Assembly (NCBI GenBank): GCA_016584305.1
Contig: JACEEZ010001676.1
Span: 160,001-224,000, forward strand
Origin: Chionoecetes opilio
Lineage: Eukaryota > Arthropoda > Malacostraca > Decapoda > Majidae
DNA: 64,000 nt
Reading direction: 5' to 3'
Part shown: positions 39,372 through 51,761 of the stretch, piece after piece
Layout: every line of letters begins with the position of its first letter
Position numbering within the stretch: position 1 is the first letter of the stretch
Made by a program: the position numbers and the translations under genes
Notes under the pieces: model-generated
What the model was told of the DNA's origin: nothing
Database searches by the model: none
The model's input: only the letters and a program-made list of their open reading frames with translations

Positions 39372-40488
39372 TAACCCAAACAGTGCTGAGTAGGTACAGT
39401 CAGGCAACCCAAACAGTGCCGAGTAGGTAGTCAGGCAACCCAAACAGTGCCGAGTAGGTAGTCAGGCAACCCAAACAGTGCCGAGTAGGTAGTCAGGCGA
39501 CCCAAACAGTGCCGAGTAGGTAGTCAGGCGACCCAAACAGTGCCGAGTAGGTACAGTCAGGCGACCCAAACAGTGCCGAGTAGGTAGTCAGGCGACCCAA
39601 ACAGTGCCGAGTAGGTACAGTCAGGCAACCCAAACAGTGCCGAGTAGGTGCAGTCAGGCGACCCAAACAGTGCAGAGTAGGTAGTCAGGCAACCCAAACA
39701 GTGCCGAGTAGGTACAGTCAGGCGACCCAAACAGTGCCGAGTAGGTACAGTCAGGCGACCCAAACAGTGCCGAGTAGGTACAGTCAGGCAACCCAAACAG
39801 TGCCGAGTAGGTGCAGTCAGGCAACCCAAACAGTGCCGAGTAGGTACAGTCAGGCAACCCAAACAGTGCCGAGTAGGTACAGTCAGGCGACCCAAACAGT
39901 GCCGAGTAGGTACAGTCAGGCAACCCAAACAGTGCCGAGTAGGTACAGTCAGGCGACCCAAACAGTGCCGAGTAGGTACAGTCAGGCAACCCAAACAGTG
40001 CCGAGTAGGTGCAGTCAGGCGACCCAAACAGTGCCGAGTAGGTACAGTCAGCAACCCAAACAGTGCCGAGTAGGTCAGTCAGGCGAACCCAAACAGTGCC
40101 GAGTAGGTACAGTCAGGCAACCCAAACAGTGCCGAGTAGGTACAGTCAGGCGACCCAAACAGTGCCGAGTAGGTTTACAGTCAGGCAACCCCAAACAGTG
40201 CCGAGTAGGTACAGTCAGGCAACCCAAACAGTGCCGAGTAGGTACAGTCAGGCAACCCAAACAGTGCCGAGTAGGTACAGTCAGGCAACCCAAACAGTGC
40301 CGAGTAGGTAGTCAGGCAACCCAAACAGTGCCGAGTAGGTAAGTCAGGCACCCAAACAGTGCCAGAGTAAGGTACAGTCAGGCAACCCAAACAGTGCCGA
40401 GTAGGTAGTCAGGCAACCCAAACAGTGCCGAGTAGGTAGTCAGGCAACCCAAACAGTGCCGAGTAGGTACAGTCAGGCGACCCATCTA
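39372..40488. repeat. 33-bp minisatellite, about 35 units
   Basis: The unit is GTACAGTCAGGCAACCCAAA then CAGTGCCGAGTAG, with 30-bp variants lacking ACA at the left edge and several 1-base slips around 40060-40380. Long open frames on both strands follow from the 33-bp period. Confidence 0.95.
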
Positions 40489-40874
40489 AATATTGTCTCA
40501 CTTTTCGGTGAGTTTCGTTCAGGAATTCAGAACCGGCGGCCTGTGACTTGCCCATCTTTGTATCCAATCATAGTGGGGCTACTGATGGGATTTGCCACCA
40601 CATATGCTTTATATATAATTCATAAGATAGATTCATCAACTCTGCATGACTATATAATGAATCAAATTACACTGATTTTGCAGCATCACTTTCAATTAGT
40701 GAATGCCTCGCTGCTGACTAAAGATTCAGAAAACTGTGACATACTTTTATTAAGGTGGTTGACTGTACCAGATTGTGTCTCTTTAGGAAGCTAGTTAGTA
40801 CATACTTAATTGTTTGCAGTTATATACAATTTTGTGCCATTAACTCAATTTAAAATCTGGTACACTGCTTGACC

Positions 40875-41070
40875 CTTTAACACTGAAAACAAGGCTCAGG
40901 CATTCTGCATTGTCAGTTACTCAAATTTTCTCTTTACTGCGAAATCTTCCATATTACTTTTTATTTATTTCAAAGTTAATAAAAATAAAGTAATATGGAA
41001 GATTTTGCAGTAAAGAGAAAATGTTAGTAATGACAGTGCAGTGGCCTAGTCCTTGTTTCCAGTGTTAGAG
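40875..41070. mobile_element. Palindromic MITE, about 196 bp
   Basis: Arms of about 85 bp are inverted copies: AACACTGRAAACAAGG at the tips, ATTTTCTCTTTACTGC and AAATCTTCCATATTACTTT toward the centre. Almost no loop. Confidence 0.85.
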
Positions 41071-41330
41071 TCGAGCAGTGTGTGACAGCAGCAGCAAGGG
41101 GATGGCAGAGAGATTCCTTTGTTGTTTTCTCCATTTCAGACATGTTGCAGAGATGCCGACGTTCTCAAGTCATCGTCTCCTCGCCACCAAGATTACACCG
41201 ACCTCAAACAACCAACCGTAGAGTATCAGACTTAATGAGGTAGATTCCAATTTTAAAATATTTCTCCATCTTTAATTTACTTTCACAAGTATACTTCAAG
41301 TCTATCTGCTGTCTGTTGTTAACGTCACCA

Positions 41331-41499
41331 CTAACTATCGTTAATCTTAACATTTGAAAACTTTACTTCCACAGTTTCCTGACTCTTGGGGGACATCAGT
41401 CTGATCTCTCGACAGTCATGAACGCCAGCCACGGGACAGTCTTCACACAGGAGCTTCTTCATACCAAGTCCTCTGGTGCAGTCTTCCTCCGGCATTTCC
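41331..41499 (-). other. Possible orphan Cys-rich exon (54-55 codons to a stop)
   Basis: On the minus strand an acceptor-like TGTCTTGCAG precedes an open frame starting EMPEEDCTRGLGMKKL, then a Cys cluster (CEDCPVAGVHDC), ending at a stop at 41331-41333. I do not recognise the family and no partner exon was found. The spacing C-x10-C-x2-C-x6-C could be chance or a small metal-binding module. Low confidence. Confidence 0.15.
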
Positions 41500-41689
41500 C
41501 TGCAAGACATTAGTCAAGTTAGTGATGTCATTTAAGGAAATGAGTATTAAATGATTTTAAAAAAATTGGTGTAGTTATTCTCCCAAACAAACCGTGGCAT
41601 ATAATACTGTTTTTGTAAGTTAGTTAAATTGAGAAGTATTATCTTTACTTTAATCTCTATGCCAGTCACTTAAGTCTGATATTCTACGG

Positions 41690-41907
41690 CTATTCTCAAA
41701 GAAAAAAAGTGACATGCCACGGTTACTCTTTGTTCTTTTCCGAGTGCTGCTGAAGTCCTCCGCCAACATCTCGTCACACGTCGCCGCCTCAACAACCCGG
41801 GCGGCGACGCGACGAGATGTCGGCGGCGAACTTCAAGCAACACCTCGACAACATATCTGAAAAGAACAGAGTAAACCATTGCACGTCTTTATTTTCTTTG
41901 AGAATAG
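41690..41907. mobile_element. GC-rich palindromic MITE, about 218 bp
   Basis: Arms of about 105 bp are inverted copies: tips CTATTCTCAAAGAAA, then GTTCTTTTC, and a GC-rich core CAACATCTCGTC…GTCGCCGCC facing GGCGGCGACGCGACGAGATG. Almost no loop, so a strong hairpin is expected. Confidence 0.85.
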
Positions 41908-42067
41908 ACAATACACACACAGAAACATACTTACATTACCAACACGTCGAGTGCCGAAGCCATCAGGAACATCTCGTGTGACGTCCTGCCTCAATCACCA
42001 CGTCGATCAGTCTGTGGCAGGGACGCTCCTCTCCTGTGTGTGTCCCTTCATCCATGTCTTACCAGAG

Positions 42068-42419
42068 ACATGGTATAGGACCTGCTCTCCTGGTTGAGAT
42101 GCTCCCTTCATTCTAGTCCTCTTCGTCCATGCCATGTCTTCCCTCCAGAGACCATGGTAGTAGGGACGCTGCTCTCCTGGTGTGAGAGTCTCCCTTCATT
42201 CTAGTCCTCTTCGTCCATGCCATGTCTTCCCTCCAGAGCCCATGGTAGTAGGGACGCTCCTCTCCTGGTACATGCCTCCCTTCATTCTAGTCCTCTTCGT
42301 CCATGCCATGTCTTCCCTCCAGAGGCCATGGTAGTAGGGACGCTCCTCTCCTGGTGTGCCTCCCTTCATTCTAGTCCTCTTCGTCCATGCCATGTCTCCC
42401 TCCAGAGGCCATGGTAGCC
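42068..42419. repeat. About 82-bp tandem repeat x 4
   Basis: Units contain CTCCCTTCATTCTAGTCCTC, TTCGTCCATGCCATGTCTTC and CATGGTAGTAGGGACGCTCC. Confidence 0.85.
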
Positions 42420-43073
42420 TCTGTTAGCTGTCTCTTCATGTTGTTGGGGAAATCTCCGCCTCAAGCGACCTTTTCAGACTGGTGGCTCCCTGGACTCCTC
42501 TCTGCCGGGCATTATAAGGATTAGTAAAGTTAATATTTCAACCACAGTTATCATCAACGTCCAAGTATTGTACATATTCAAGGTATTATCAAGTGTATGT
42601 AAGTAGAAGTGGTGTATTCAGTATAAATGTAGCCTTTAAATTTGGTGTACATTCAGCTCTTTACAATAAAAATAAGAACAGTAATCTTGTCTATATATTA
42701 TATTAACCATTTTTGTGGGGAGGCCTGAAGGGTGAGTGAGTGTCCCTCCCATCACAACCTTGACACTACATCATGACTCGTTGAGCTATTGCTTCAGGTG
42801 GTACTATTTGGGTCAGGTTGAAGTGCTACTATTTGGGTCAGCTCCTCTGGTCAAGTGTTAGATTATATATTATATCATAATTATGAACCCGTTGAGCCCC
42901 GCCAAAAATGTATAATTTTGTAATGCCCAGACCCAGTTTTGAGTCGTCCTGTCACAGACGGCTGAGAGCCGTCAGCGGGGCTGAGCGTTACACACACATG
43001 CGACGGCTCAGAGCCGTCAGCGAGGCTGCATGGGTTAAACTATAGTAAGATTTTATCTATTTGATTAGATGGG

Positions 43074-43328
43074 TAAAGATGGGAACATACTCTATGCTGT
43101 GCGTGGCATTCGGTGCTCATCTCCGTGGCATTAGCCCTTGAGCCTGTGGTGGGTGACAACCCGGGACACAGGGCTAGTGTGACACCCAGTTTACCACAGT
43201 AAACTTCCCCAGGTACCCATTTATCAACCCCGAAAGGAAGGAAGAACAGCTGGTTTGGCTGGTCGCTTACTTGCCCTGGCCCAGATTCGAACCAGGGACA
43301 CTAGCCACTACACCACGGAGGCGACATT
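43074..43328 (-). mobile_element. tRNA-derived SINE, second copy, 9-bp TSD
   Basis: Minus strand begins CGCCTCCGTGGTGTAGTGGC with GGTTCGAATCTGGGCC as B box. The body matches the copy at 28152-28449. Flanking direct repeats TTAGATGGG at 43065-43073 and 43329-43337. Confidence 0.88.
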
Positions 43329-43621
43329 TTAGATGGGCAGGCACCTTAAAACCCAAGTCCCTGTCCATCCAGCAGTGAATGGGTACCGGGTGTTAGCCGG
43401 GGGTTGTGTCCGGCATCCCGGGGTGGTTGGTGGTTCAGCCCAACACTAAGCCTAAGGATTCAAAAATTAAAATGCAGTTTTGGAGACAGGGCCATACGAG
43501 TGTAGTTCAGGCCCTGTAAAATACAACTAGATGAATACATTACAATAACATAAAATTCAGCTTACTTGCAGATATATAGCAGTAATGGTTGGTGTGGTGT
43601 GCTGCCTTGCCCCTCATACTC

Positions 43622-43625
43622 CTTA

Positions 43626-43671
<46 letters not shown>

Positions 43672-43700
43672 TGGGTCTGTCCACCACCACCACCACCACT
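43622..43700. repeat. (CTG)n followed by (CCA)n trinucleotide tracts
   Basis: About 16 CTG units (43622-43670) then about six CCA units (43680-43698). The minus strand would read (CAG)n. No gene context supports a coding polyglutamine. Confidence 0.9.
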
Positions 43701-44541
43701 CTGATAAAAAATAGGGGAAATGTTGTATGACTCCTTCCCCAAACATGCATTGCCTTCCCTACACTCAGCTCTAACATGACATTACTACCAATATTCCGAG
43801 GTTGTAACTTCCTAGGGTGGCCAAGGGTGGACACAGATCTAGTGTGGGGTGGCCAGGGCAGGGCATAACCATGAAAAAGAAATGGTTGAATTTGCATTAG
43901 ACCTCTTGACTCAGATCTGGGGTGGCCAATTTGATTTCAGGGGAGGCCGTGGCCACACCCTAGATCCACCACTGCCCACCCTCCTCTCTCTCTCTCTCTC
44001 TCTCTTCTCTCTCCTCTCACACACACACACACACACACTGCCTCCCTTTCTCTCTACTTAACACACGCTGCAGAAATATAAAGAAAAGCAACAAAATAGA
44101 GTGTTGCTTAACCAAAAATCATCCCCTGCCTCCTCCCAGCTGCCCTGCCACACACACACACACACACACACAACTTCCTCCTGCCAGTGCCTGCTCTGCA
44201 CACACCCTACCTGATCCCTGGCGCCCCCTCGACTGTCTCTCGGACCAGAATACACAAGCAGGTCAACTCTGTTCAACACTGCTTCGAAACACTAAACCTT
44301 TCCCTTATTTCCTTCCCTGTTGAGTGTGTAAGCCTTTTACCAATCATTTTTGACCTGTAACGTTATCTAAGTCTTCAATGTTAGTAAATATGAGTAAGTA
44401 ATAGTGTGGGTATATTTTCGTAGTATTTTTGTTAAAGTTTATATTGATGGGGTTCGTTAATGCTTCAACTCGTTAACTTTTTTTTTTTGCTACGTAGTTT
44501 GTGGCTTGTTTGTTAATTAAAGGACTGGATTGCTTTGTTAG

Positions 44542-44727
44542 CAGTGGCGTGGCTACCCATGGGGGGCACCTGGGGGGGCACTAGGCAAGCGGGGCCACTC
44601 TGATGCCACATAGAAGGGTATAAGGGCATATTCTAAGATCAGATCAGTGGTGGGTGTTAGAGCATTATACAGAATACCCCAGCCAGGGCCATTGGAGGGG
44701 CACGTGTCCCCCATAGCTACGCCACTG
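44542..44727. mobile_element. hAT-like MITE, 186 bp
   Basis: Inverted ends CAGTGGCGTGGCTACCCATG and (reversed) CAGTGGCGTAGCTATGGGGG. I see no matching 8-bp duplication outside the ends. Confidence 0.65.
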
Positions 44728-44756
44728 GTCCAATGCCTTCCTATGTTCCTATATTT

Positions 44757-46140
44757 GTGTGTGTTGAATGCCTTTCCTTCCTTCCTTCTCCATATGTTTC
44801 TGTGTATATTCAATCCCTTCCTTTCTGCCTTCCTATGTTCCTATGTTTCTGTATATTCAACACCTTCCTTCATTCCTTCCTCTCCTGATATTCCTATGTC
44901 TCTCTGTATATTCAATCCCTTCCTTCCTTCCTTTCTTCTCCTTAGGTTCCTATCTTTCTCTGTATATTTAATGGCTTCCTTCCTTCCTTCCTTATGTTCC
45001 TATCTTTCTCTGTATATTTAATGGCTTCCTTCCTTCCTTATGTTCCTGTCTTTCTCTGTATATTTAATGGTTTCCTTCCTTCCTTCCTTATGTTCCTGTC
45101 TTTCTCTGTATATTTAATGGCTTCCTTCCTTCCTTCCTTATGTTCCTATCTTTCTCTGTATATTTAATGGCTTCCTTCCTTCCTTCCTTATGTTCCTGTC
45201 TTTCTCTGTATATTTAATGGCTTCCTTCCTTCCTTCCTTATGTTCCTGTCTTTCTCTGTATATTTAATGGCTTCCTTCCTTCCTTCCTTATGTTCCTGTC
45301 TTTCTCTGTATATTAATGCTTCCTTCCTTCCTTCCTTATGTCCTATCTTTTCTCTGTATATTTAATGGCTTCCTTCCTCCTTCCTTATGTTCCTATCTTC
45401 TCTGTATATTTAATGGCTTCCTTCCTTCCTTCCTTATGTTCCTATCTTTCTCTGTATATTTAATGGCTTCCTTCCTTCCTTCCTTATGTTCTATCTTCTC
45501 TGTATATTAATGGCTTCCTTCCTTCCTCCTTATGTTCCTATCTTTCTCTTGTATATTTAATGGCTTCCTTCCTCCTTCCTTCCTTATGTTCCTGTCTTTC
45601 TCTGTATATTAATGGCTTCCTTCCTTCCTTCCTTATTTTCTATCTTCTCTGTATATTTAATGCTTCCTTCCTTCCTTCCTTCCTATGTTCCTGTCTTTCT
45701 CTGTATATTTAATGGCTTCCTTCCTTCCTTATGTTCCTATCTTTCTCTGTATATTTAATGGCTTCCTTCCTTCCTTCCTTATGTTCCTATCTTTCTCTGT
45801 ATATTTAATGGCTTCCTTCCTTCCTTCCTTATGTTCCTGTCTTTCTCTGTATATTTAATGGCTTCCTTCCTTCCTTCCTTATGTTCCTATCTTTCTCTGT
45901 ATATTTAATGGTTTCCTTCCTTCCTTCCTTCCTTATGTTCCTGTCTTTCTCTGTATATTTAATGGTTTCCTTCCTTCCTTCCTTATGTTCCTGTCTTTCT
46001 CTGTATATTTAATGGTTTCCTTCCTTCCTTCCTTATGTTCCTATCTTTCTCTGTATATTTAATGGTTTCCTTCCTTCCTTCCTTATGTTCCTGTCTTTCT
46101 CTGTATATTCAATCTCTTCCTTCCTTCCTTCCTTCCTTCC
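44757..46140. repeat. 50-bp minisatellite (TCTCTGTATATTTAATGG core)
   Basis: About 27 units: TATGTTCCTGTCTTTCTCTG then TATATTTAATGGCTTCC and (TTCC)n. The edge units carry TATATTCAA in place of TATATTTAA. Confidence 0.95.
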
Positions 46141-46307
46141 TCACTAACACTTGTATTTACAGAAGACCGGGTTTTACACAACTATTATCTTATTTCTTTA
46201 CTATATTTCCTATGAACTAAAGACAACATATGTACCCACGTAGGTAGATAAGCACGAATTGCCTTATGTAAATAGAAAGGGGTTTTATTTAGACTACCTA
46301 CTCATGT

Positions 46308-47090
46308 CCTCATGTCTCTCTGTATATTCAACACCTCCCTTCCCTTCATGTGTCTCTCTGTATATTCAACACCTCCCTTCCCTCCAATCCCTTCATGCGT
46401 CTCTCTGTATATTCAACACCTCCCTTCCCTCCAATCCCTTCTTGTGTCTCTCTGTATATTCAACACCTCCCTTCCCTCCAATCCCTTCATGTGTCTCTCT
46501 GTATATTCAACACCTCCCTTCCCTCCAATCCCTTCATGCGTCTCTCTGTATATTCAACACCTCCCTTCCCTCCAATCCCTTCATGTGTCTCTCTGTATAT
46601 TCAACACCTCCCTTCCCTCCAATCCCTTCATGTGTCTCTCTGTATATTCAACACCTCCCTTCCCTCCAATCCCTTCATGTGTCTCTCTGTATATTCAACA
46701 CCTCCCTTCCCTCCAATCCCTTCATGTGTCTCTCTGTATATTCAACACCTCCCTTCCCTCCAATCCCTTCATGTGTCTCTCTGTATATTCAACACCTCCC
46801 TTCCCTCCAATCCCTTCATGTGTCTCTCTGTATATTCAACACCTCCCTTCCCTCCCTTCCCTTCATGTGTCTCTCTGTATATTCAACACCTCCCTTCCCT
46901 CCAATCCCTTCATGTGTCTCTCTGTATATTCAACACCTCCCTTCCCTCCCTTCCCTTCATGTGTCTCTCTGTATATTCAACACCTCCCTTCCTCCAATCC
47001 CTTCATGCGTCTCTCTGTATATTCAACACCTCCCTTCCCTCCAATCCCTTCATGTGTCTCTCTGTATATTCAACACCTCCCTTCCCTCAT
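46308..47090. repeat. 48-bp minisatellite (TCTCTGTATATTCAACACC core)
   Basis: About 16 units: CTTCATGTGTCTCTCTGTAT then ATTCAACACCTCCCTTCCCT and CCAATCCC. It is open in all three plus frames because 48 is divisible by three and the unit lacks stops. The core CTCTGTATATT is shared with the array at 44757-46140. Confidence 0.95.
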
Positions 47091-47108
47091 ATCCTCCAAT
47101 AGAAACAA

Positions 47109-47213
47109 TCTGAATTTGTTTTTTCTTCGGAAATCACTAGTTTTTCAAAGGTGAGGGCACGGGGGCAAAACAAACAAAACTAGTGATTGCCAAGAAAAAC
47201 AAACATCAGGTTC
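47109..47213. mobile_element. Short hairpin element
   Basis: Inverted arms CTGAATTTGTTTTTTCTTCG…AATCACTAGTTTT and CAAAACTAGTGATTGCC…AAGAAAAACAAACATCAGG. Confidence 0.6.
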
Positions 47214-48714
47214 TTTCAAAACACATCGAAATCTATCAGAAAATTATAGTTTCATCTGGAAAAGGAGAGGGTTGATATAACGAATCTTTACCATAGAATG
47301 ACAGATGTAGGACACTGTGCTCTACCAAAAGGATCCGGCCATTTGCTTAGGCTAACTTTCGTAACATCAACTAAAAATAAAATCAAAACAGTCTGATTTG
47401 GGTTCGACGCTGTTATTATTTATTATTTCATCGGCAAAATAAAACCGTAAGAAAAATAATGAGAGCTTTAGTAGCGTGATGAAGCAGTCATATAGATTGT
47501 ATACTCCCAAGCTTTGTTCAATGCTGAAATTTGACCAACCCAGGTCTAATCACTTCTGTTAGTTATGTGACAAATTAAAGGTTTCTAACTATGTCAACTC
47601 TGTGTCTTGTCCTTCTGATATTCTCTTTTTCACCTCTCCAAAGATCTTTTGGTGTCTCATATGTCTGTTACACTCCTCATCTCCTCTACCCTCTCCTCCT
47701 GTTCCCTCCTACTCTCTCTTGTCCTGCTCATAAAAAAAGATGCAATCAGCATATGCCAAGCAACATCTAACCAAATCTCTCATTTCTTACTATAATTTTG
47801 TGTTGGCTTGATCCCAGACAGAGCTATTCTTATTTTTGTAAAAAATAATATTTTAAAAATCTTAGAGATCCGGGGGGCTATTCATAAAATATTGTGGGCA
47901 TACAGGCCCCAGTGCTCAGGCCTAACTATGCCTCTGCTGCCTTGAACACTTGCCTGGTGTGGAAGGTGGACAGAGATCATCTTGGTGTCATGGTAGTAAT
48001 GGTGATAATCTTGGTCTTGGTGGCATGGTAGTAATGGTGTATCTTCATGGTACACAAACATTAACAGCTACACTCTTCAATCAGACACCCCTGTTGAAAT
48101 GTTACCATATAAGATACAAAAACACAACAAAACAATACCATTCTGTAAATACATTTAAAGAAACACTGGATCAAGATACATAGACAGGATCACAGCCCAG
48201 GCCCTGCATGCTATGCCTAGGTCAATACACAAACACACACACACACACAAGTACAGCTTTCCCTAGTGTAGGGTTAAACGGCATAAGCACTGCTCCAAGC
48301 TTATCTGAATGACATTACAGCAGCATATAGTACACTTCATCCTCCTTCTGTTTAACGTCAGATTTTCCCGTAATGTCTTACGAGGTTAGACGGTCAATGA
48401 TGACGCTTCCAATTCTATTGTGGACGTTCCTCAACTTAAATTTGCGGCATGAGTTTTACGCCCCGGATGCTTTTCCTGACAGGCAACCCCAGTTTTTGGT
48501 TGAAGGCCTAGGTGGATTGCCTACCATGGCTAACGAGCCCCATCTGCCCGACTGATATTTAAACCAAAAATAAGACAAGGAGAAAGAAACTAACTCCAAA
48601 TTCATGTTCAGTGTGCCCAAAAATATTTGTGGACCAATTTATATACGGATCTCATGTCATATTCTGTAAATAGACTGAAAGAAACACTGGATCAATACTT
48701 ACATATACAGGACC
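47214..48714. other. Non-repetitive-looking intergenic stretch
   Basis: No gene is supported. A frame at 48373-48555 (61 codons with the stop) has no family resemblance and no splice context. Confidence 0.4.
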
Positions 48715-49241
48715 AAACTAGTATACCTGTATGCTACACCTAGGTCAACACACACACACATGCACCAGTATATCTCAGGCCCTGTATGCTACACCTAAGT
48801 CAACACACACACACATGCACCAGTATATCTCAGGCCCTGCATGCTACACCTAAGTCAACACACACACACATGCACCAGTATATCTCAGGCCCTGTATGCT
48901 ACACCTAAGTCAACACACACACACATGCACCAGTATATCTCAGGCCCTGTATGCTACACCTAACACACACACACACACACGCACACACCAGTATATCTCA
49001 GCCCCTGTATGCTACACCTAACACACACACACACACACACACATGCACCAGTATATCTCAGCCCCTGTATGCTACACCTAAACACACACACACACACACA
49101 CGCACACCAGTATATCTCAGTCCCTGTATGCTACACCTAGATCAACACACACACACAAGTATATCTCAGTCCCTGTATGCTACACCTAACACACACACAC
49201 ACACACAGCACAGTATATCTCAGCCCTGTATGCTACACCTA

Positions 49242-49276
<35 letters not shown>

Positions 49277-50870
49277 CCAGTATATCTCAGTCCCTGTATG
49301 CTACACCTAGGTCAACACACACACACCAGTATATCTCAGTCCCTGCATGCTACACCTAGGTCAACACACACACACAAGTATATCTCAGTCCCTGTATGCT
49401 ACACCTAGGTCAACACACACACACAAGTATATCTCAGTCCCTGTATGCTACACCTAGGTCAACACACACACACAAGTATATCTCAGTCCCTGTATGCTAC
49501 ACCTAGGTCAACACACACACACAAGTATATCTCAGTCCCTGTATGCTACACCTAGGTCAACACACACACACAAGTATATCTCAGTCCCTGTATGCTACAC
49601 CTAGGTCAACACACACACACAAGTATATCTCAGTCCCTGTATGCTACACCTAGGTCAACACACACACACAAGTATATCTCAGCCCCTGTATGCTACACCT
49701 AGGTCAACACACACACACACAGGGCCGGATTATGACCTTTTGGGGCCCCTAGGCTAATTAAATTGTGGGCCCCCTCTGACGGAGCCACCCTCTAACTCGC
49801 CCGCACCCGTCATGAATATTTTTTACCCGTGATATATTTTAGCGACATTTACATAGCTAGAAGTAAACTTATTGCAAATTCTTTAAATAAACATGAATAG
49901 GTTACGACATCTTTTGATTGTCAATAAAAATATTCTTTAAGAAATACCACTATTTTACTATTTATTGCAAACCAAATTAGCACATATTTCAACACAACCG
50001 TAGTGAAAAAACATATTTTTTATAACCATCTAGAAAATTAAAATCATTGCTTTATAAAAAATTCTAAGATTTAAAGAGCTGAAAGACAAAATATACGCTA
50101 CATTCACAAATAAGTGTTTTACTGTGTTTAGCACGATGATAAACATACATGGACTGGGGCCCCATGATTTACAGCTAGGGTCCCAAACAGGGGCCCTTTA
50201 TCTCAAATAAAGGCCTCAAACAGAGGCCCTTTAACTCAAATAAAGGGCCTCAAACAGGGGCCCTTTATCTCAAATTATTTGTGATTTTATTTTAAGTTAA
50301 ATTAATTATTCAGCAATGCAAAATATCATTTTTCAAAAAAAAAAAATTTTTTTTTTTTTTTTTTGCAGGGACCCCAGGTTTGGGGCCTCCAAGCTTGAGG
50401 GGCCCTAGGCTGCAGCCTATACTAGCCTATAGGATAATCCGGGTCTGCACACACACAAGTATATCTCAGTCCCTGTATGCTACACCTAGGTCAACACACA
50501 CACACAAGTATATCTCAGTCCCTGTATGCTACACCTAGATCAACACACACACACAAGTATATCTCAGTCCCTGTATGCTACACCTAGGTCAACACACACA
50601 TACAAGTATATCTCAGTCCCTGTATGCTACACCTAGATCAACACACACACAGAAGTATATCTCAGCCCCTGTATGCTACTTCTAGGTCAACACACACACA
50701 CAAGTATACCTTAGTCCCTGTATGCTACACCTAGGTCAACACACACACACACACCAGTATATCTCAGTCCCTGTATGCTACACCTAGGTCAACACACACA
50801 CACACACCAGTATATCTCAGCCCCTGTATGCTACACCTAGGTCAACACACACACACAAGTACAGCTTTCC
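48715..50870. repeat. About 49-bp minisatellite with internal (CA)n, split by a hAT element
   Basis: Units: CACACACAAGTATATCTCAG, TCCCTGTATGCTACACCTAG, GTCAA. About 29 units. Left-hand units have longer CA tracts and variant CACCAGTATATC. The array is interrupted at 49720-50447. Confidence 0.95.
49720..50447. mobile_element. 728-bp hAT-type element inside a minisatellite
   Basis: Inverted ends CAGGGCCGGATTAT and CAGACCCGGATTAT (reversed). The interior repeats GGGGCCC…CAAACAGGGGCCCTTTAT and a poly-A/poly-T palindrome near 50330-50365. The 8-bp flanks CACACACA match, but they lie in a CA tract so the duplication is not diagnostic. Confidence 0.75.
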
Positions 50871-50937
50871 CTAATGGGTAAATTGGTACTTTACACCAGT
50901 AATTGAGTACGACGTCAAAAGTACTCTTTGGTAAATT

Positions 50938-51317
50938 TTTACACTAGGACCGAAATTCCCTACACTATTGGGAGTGTGGTTTCTATTCACCTTATTGAAT
51001 TCTAAGAAACATTCTCTCTATGAGAATTCATAGAAATAGATGATTTGCTTCTGTCGCAAATCACTACTTTCGGAGATATAAGATGTTTTTAATAGGAATA
51101 GAAGGAGAGTATATGATATGAAAATTAAACTAACCTAACCCCACATTTTGACTCACTAACCTAACCTAACCTAATCCCACGCTTTAACCTCCTAACTAAA
51201 GCCAAATCTGCATTAAAAAGTGTCCGTGGTAAGGGAAGAACAGAGGCGATGCAGGCCACAAGAGGAAGAAGAGTGAGAGGCACGTAAACACTAATAGGGA
51301 ATTTCGGTCGGTGTAAA
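50938..51317. mobile_element. Foldback element with TTAGG-type motif inside
   Basis: Inverted ends TTTACACTAGGACCGAAATT and (reversed) TTTACACCGACCGAAATT, continuing CCCTA. The interior includes TAACCTAACCTAACCTAA at about 51157-51176. Confidence 0.7.
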
Positions 51318-51373
51318 ATAATACTTATACATTCTACATAAGGGTGTATACATTTTACATTAGGGTGAATACC

Positions 51374-51723
51374 GCGGTCCATAAAAACACCGGATCGGAC
51401 CGGATTTGACCGGATCTGAGCAGTAAACACCGGATTTGACCGGATCTGAGCAGTAAACACCGGCGAATAGGGCCAAAGGGGTTTTAATAGTGTCTAAAAA
51501 GAGGATATATACATGACATTAGGCGTAGTTGTATCATAGTTTATCAAATATCGATATTAAGAGATAACTTGTAACACGGGCATTTTATATTGAACAGCGA
51601 TCTGTGTCATTTTGTGTCTTCGGTTATAATGGACGAGAGTTTCGCGGTCGTTTTCAGAGACACCAACTATTTTTTATTGGCCTACAATAGGTGCTTGTTC
51701 AAATGGAGATTGTTTTATTTTGC

Positions 51724-51761
<38 letters not shown>

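Noticed and set aside
39372..40488. CRISPR-like regular direct repeats
   Set aside because: Units are contiguous with no unique spacers and the context is eukaryotic; it is a minisatellite.
43622..43670. Polyglutamine-encoding exon
   Set aside because: The (CAG)n frame on the minus strand lacks any supporting exon structure and sits among repeats.
46259..47154. 280-residue open frames (SLCIFNTSLPSNPF repeats) in three frames
   Set aside because: A 48-bp minisatellite lacking stop codons; all three frames open is diagnostic of a repeat, not a gene.
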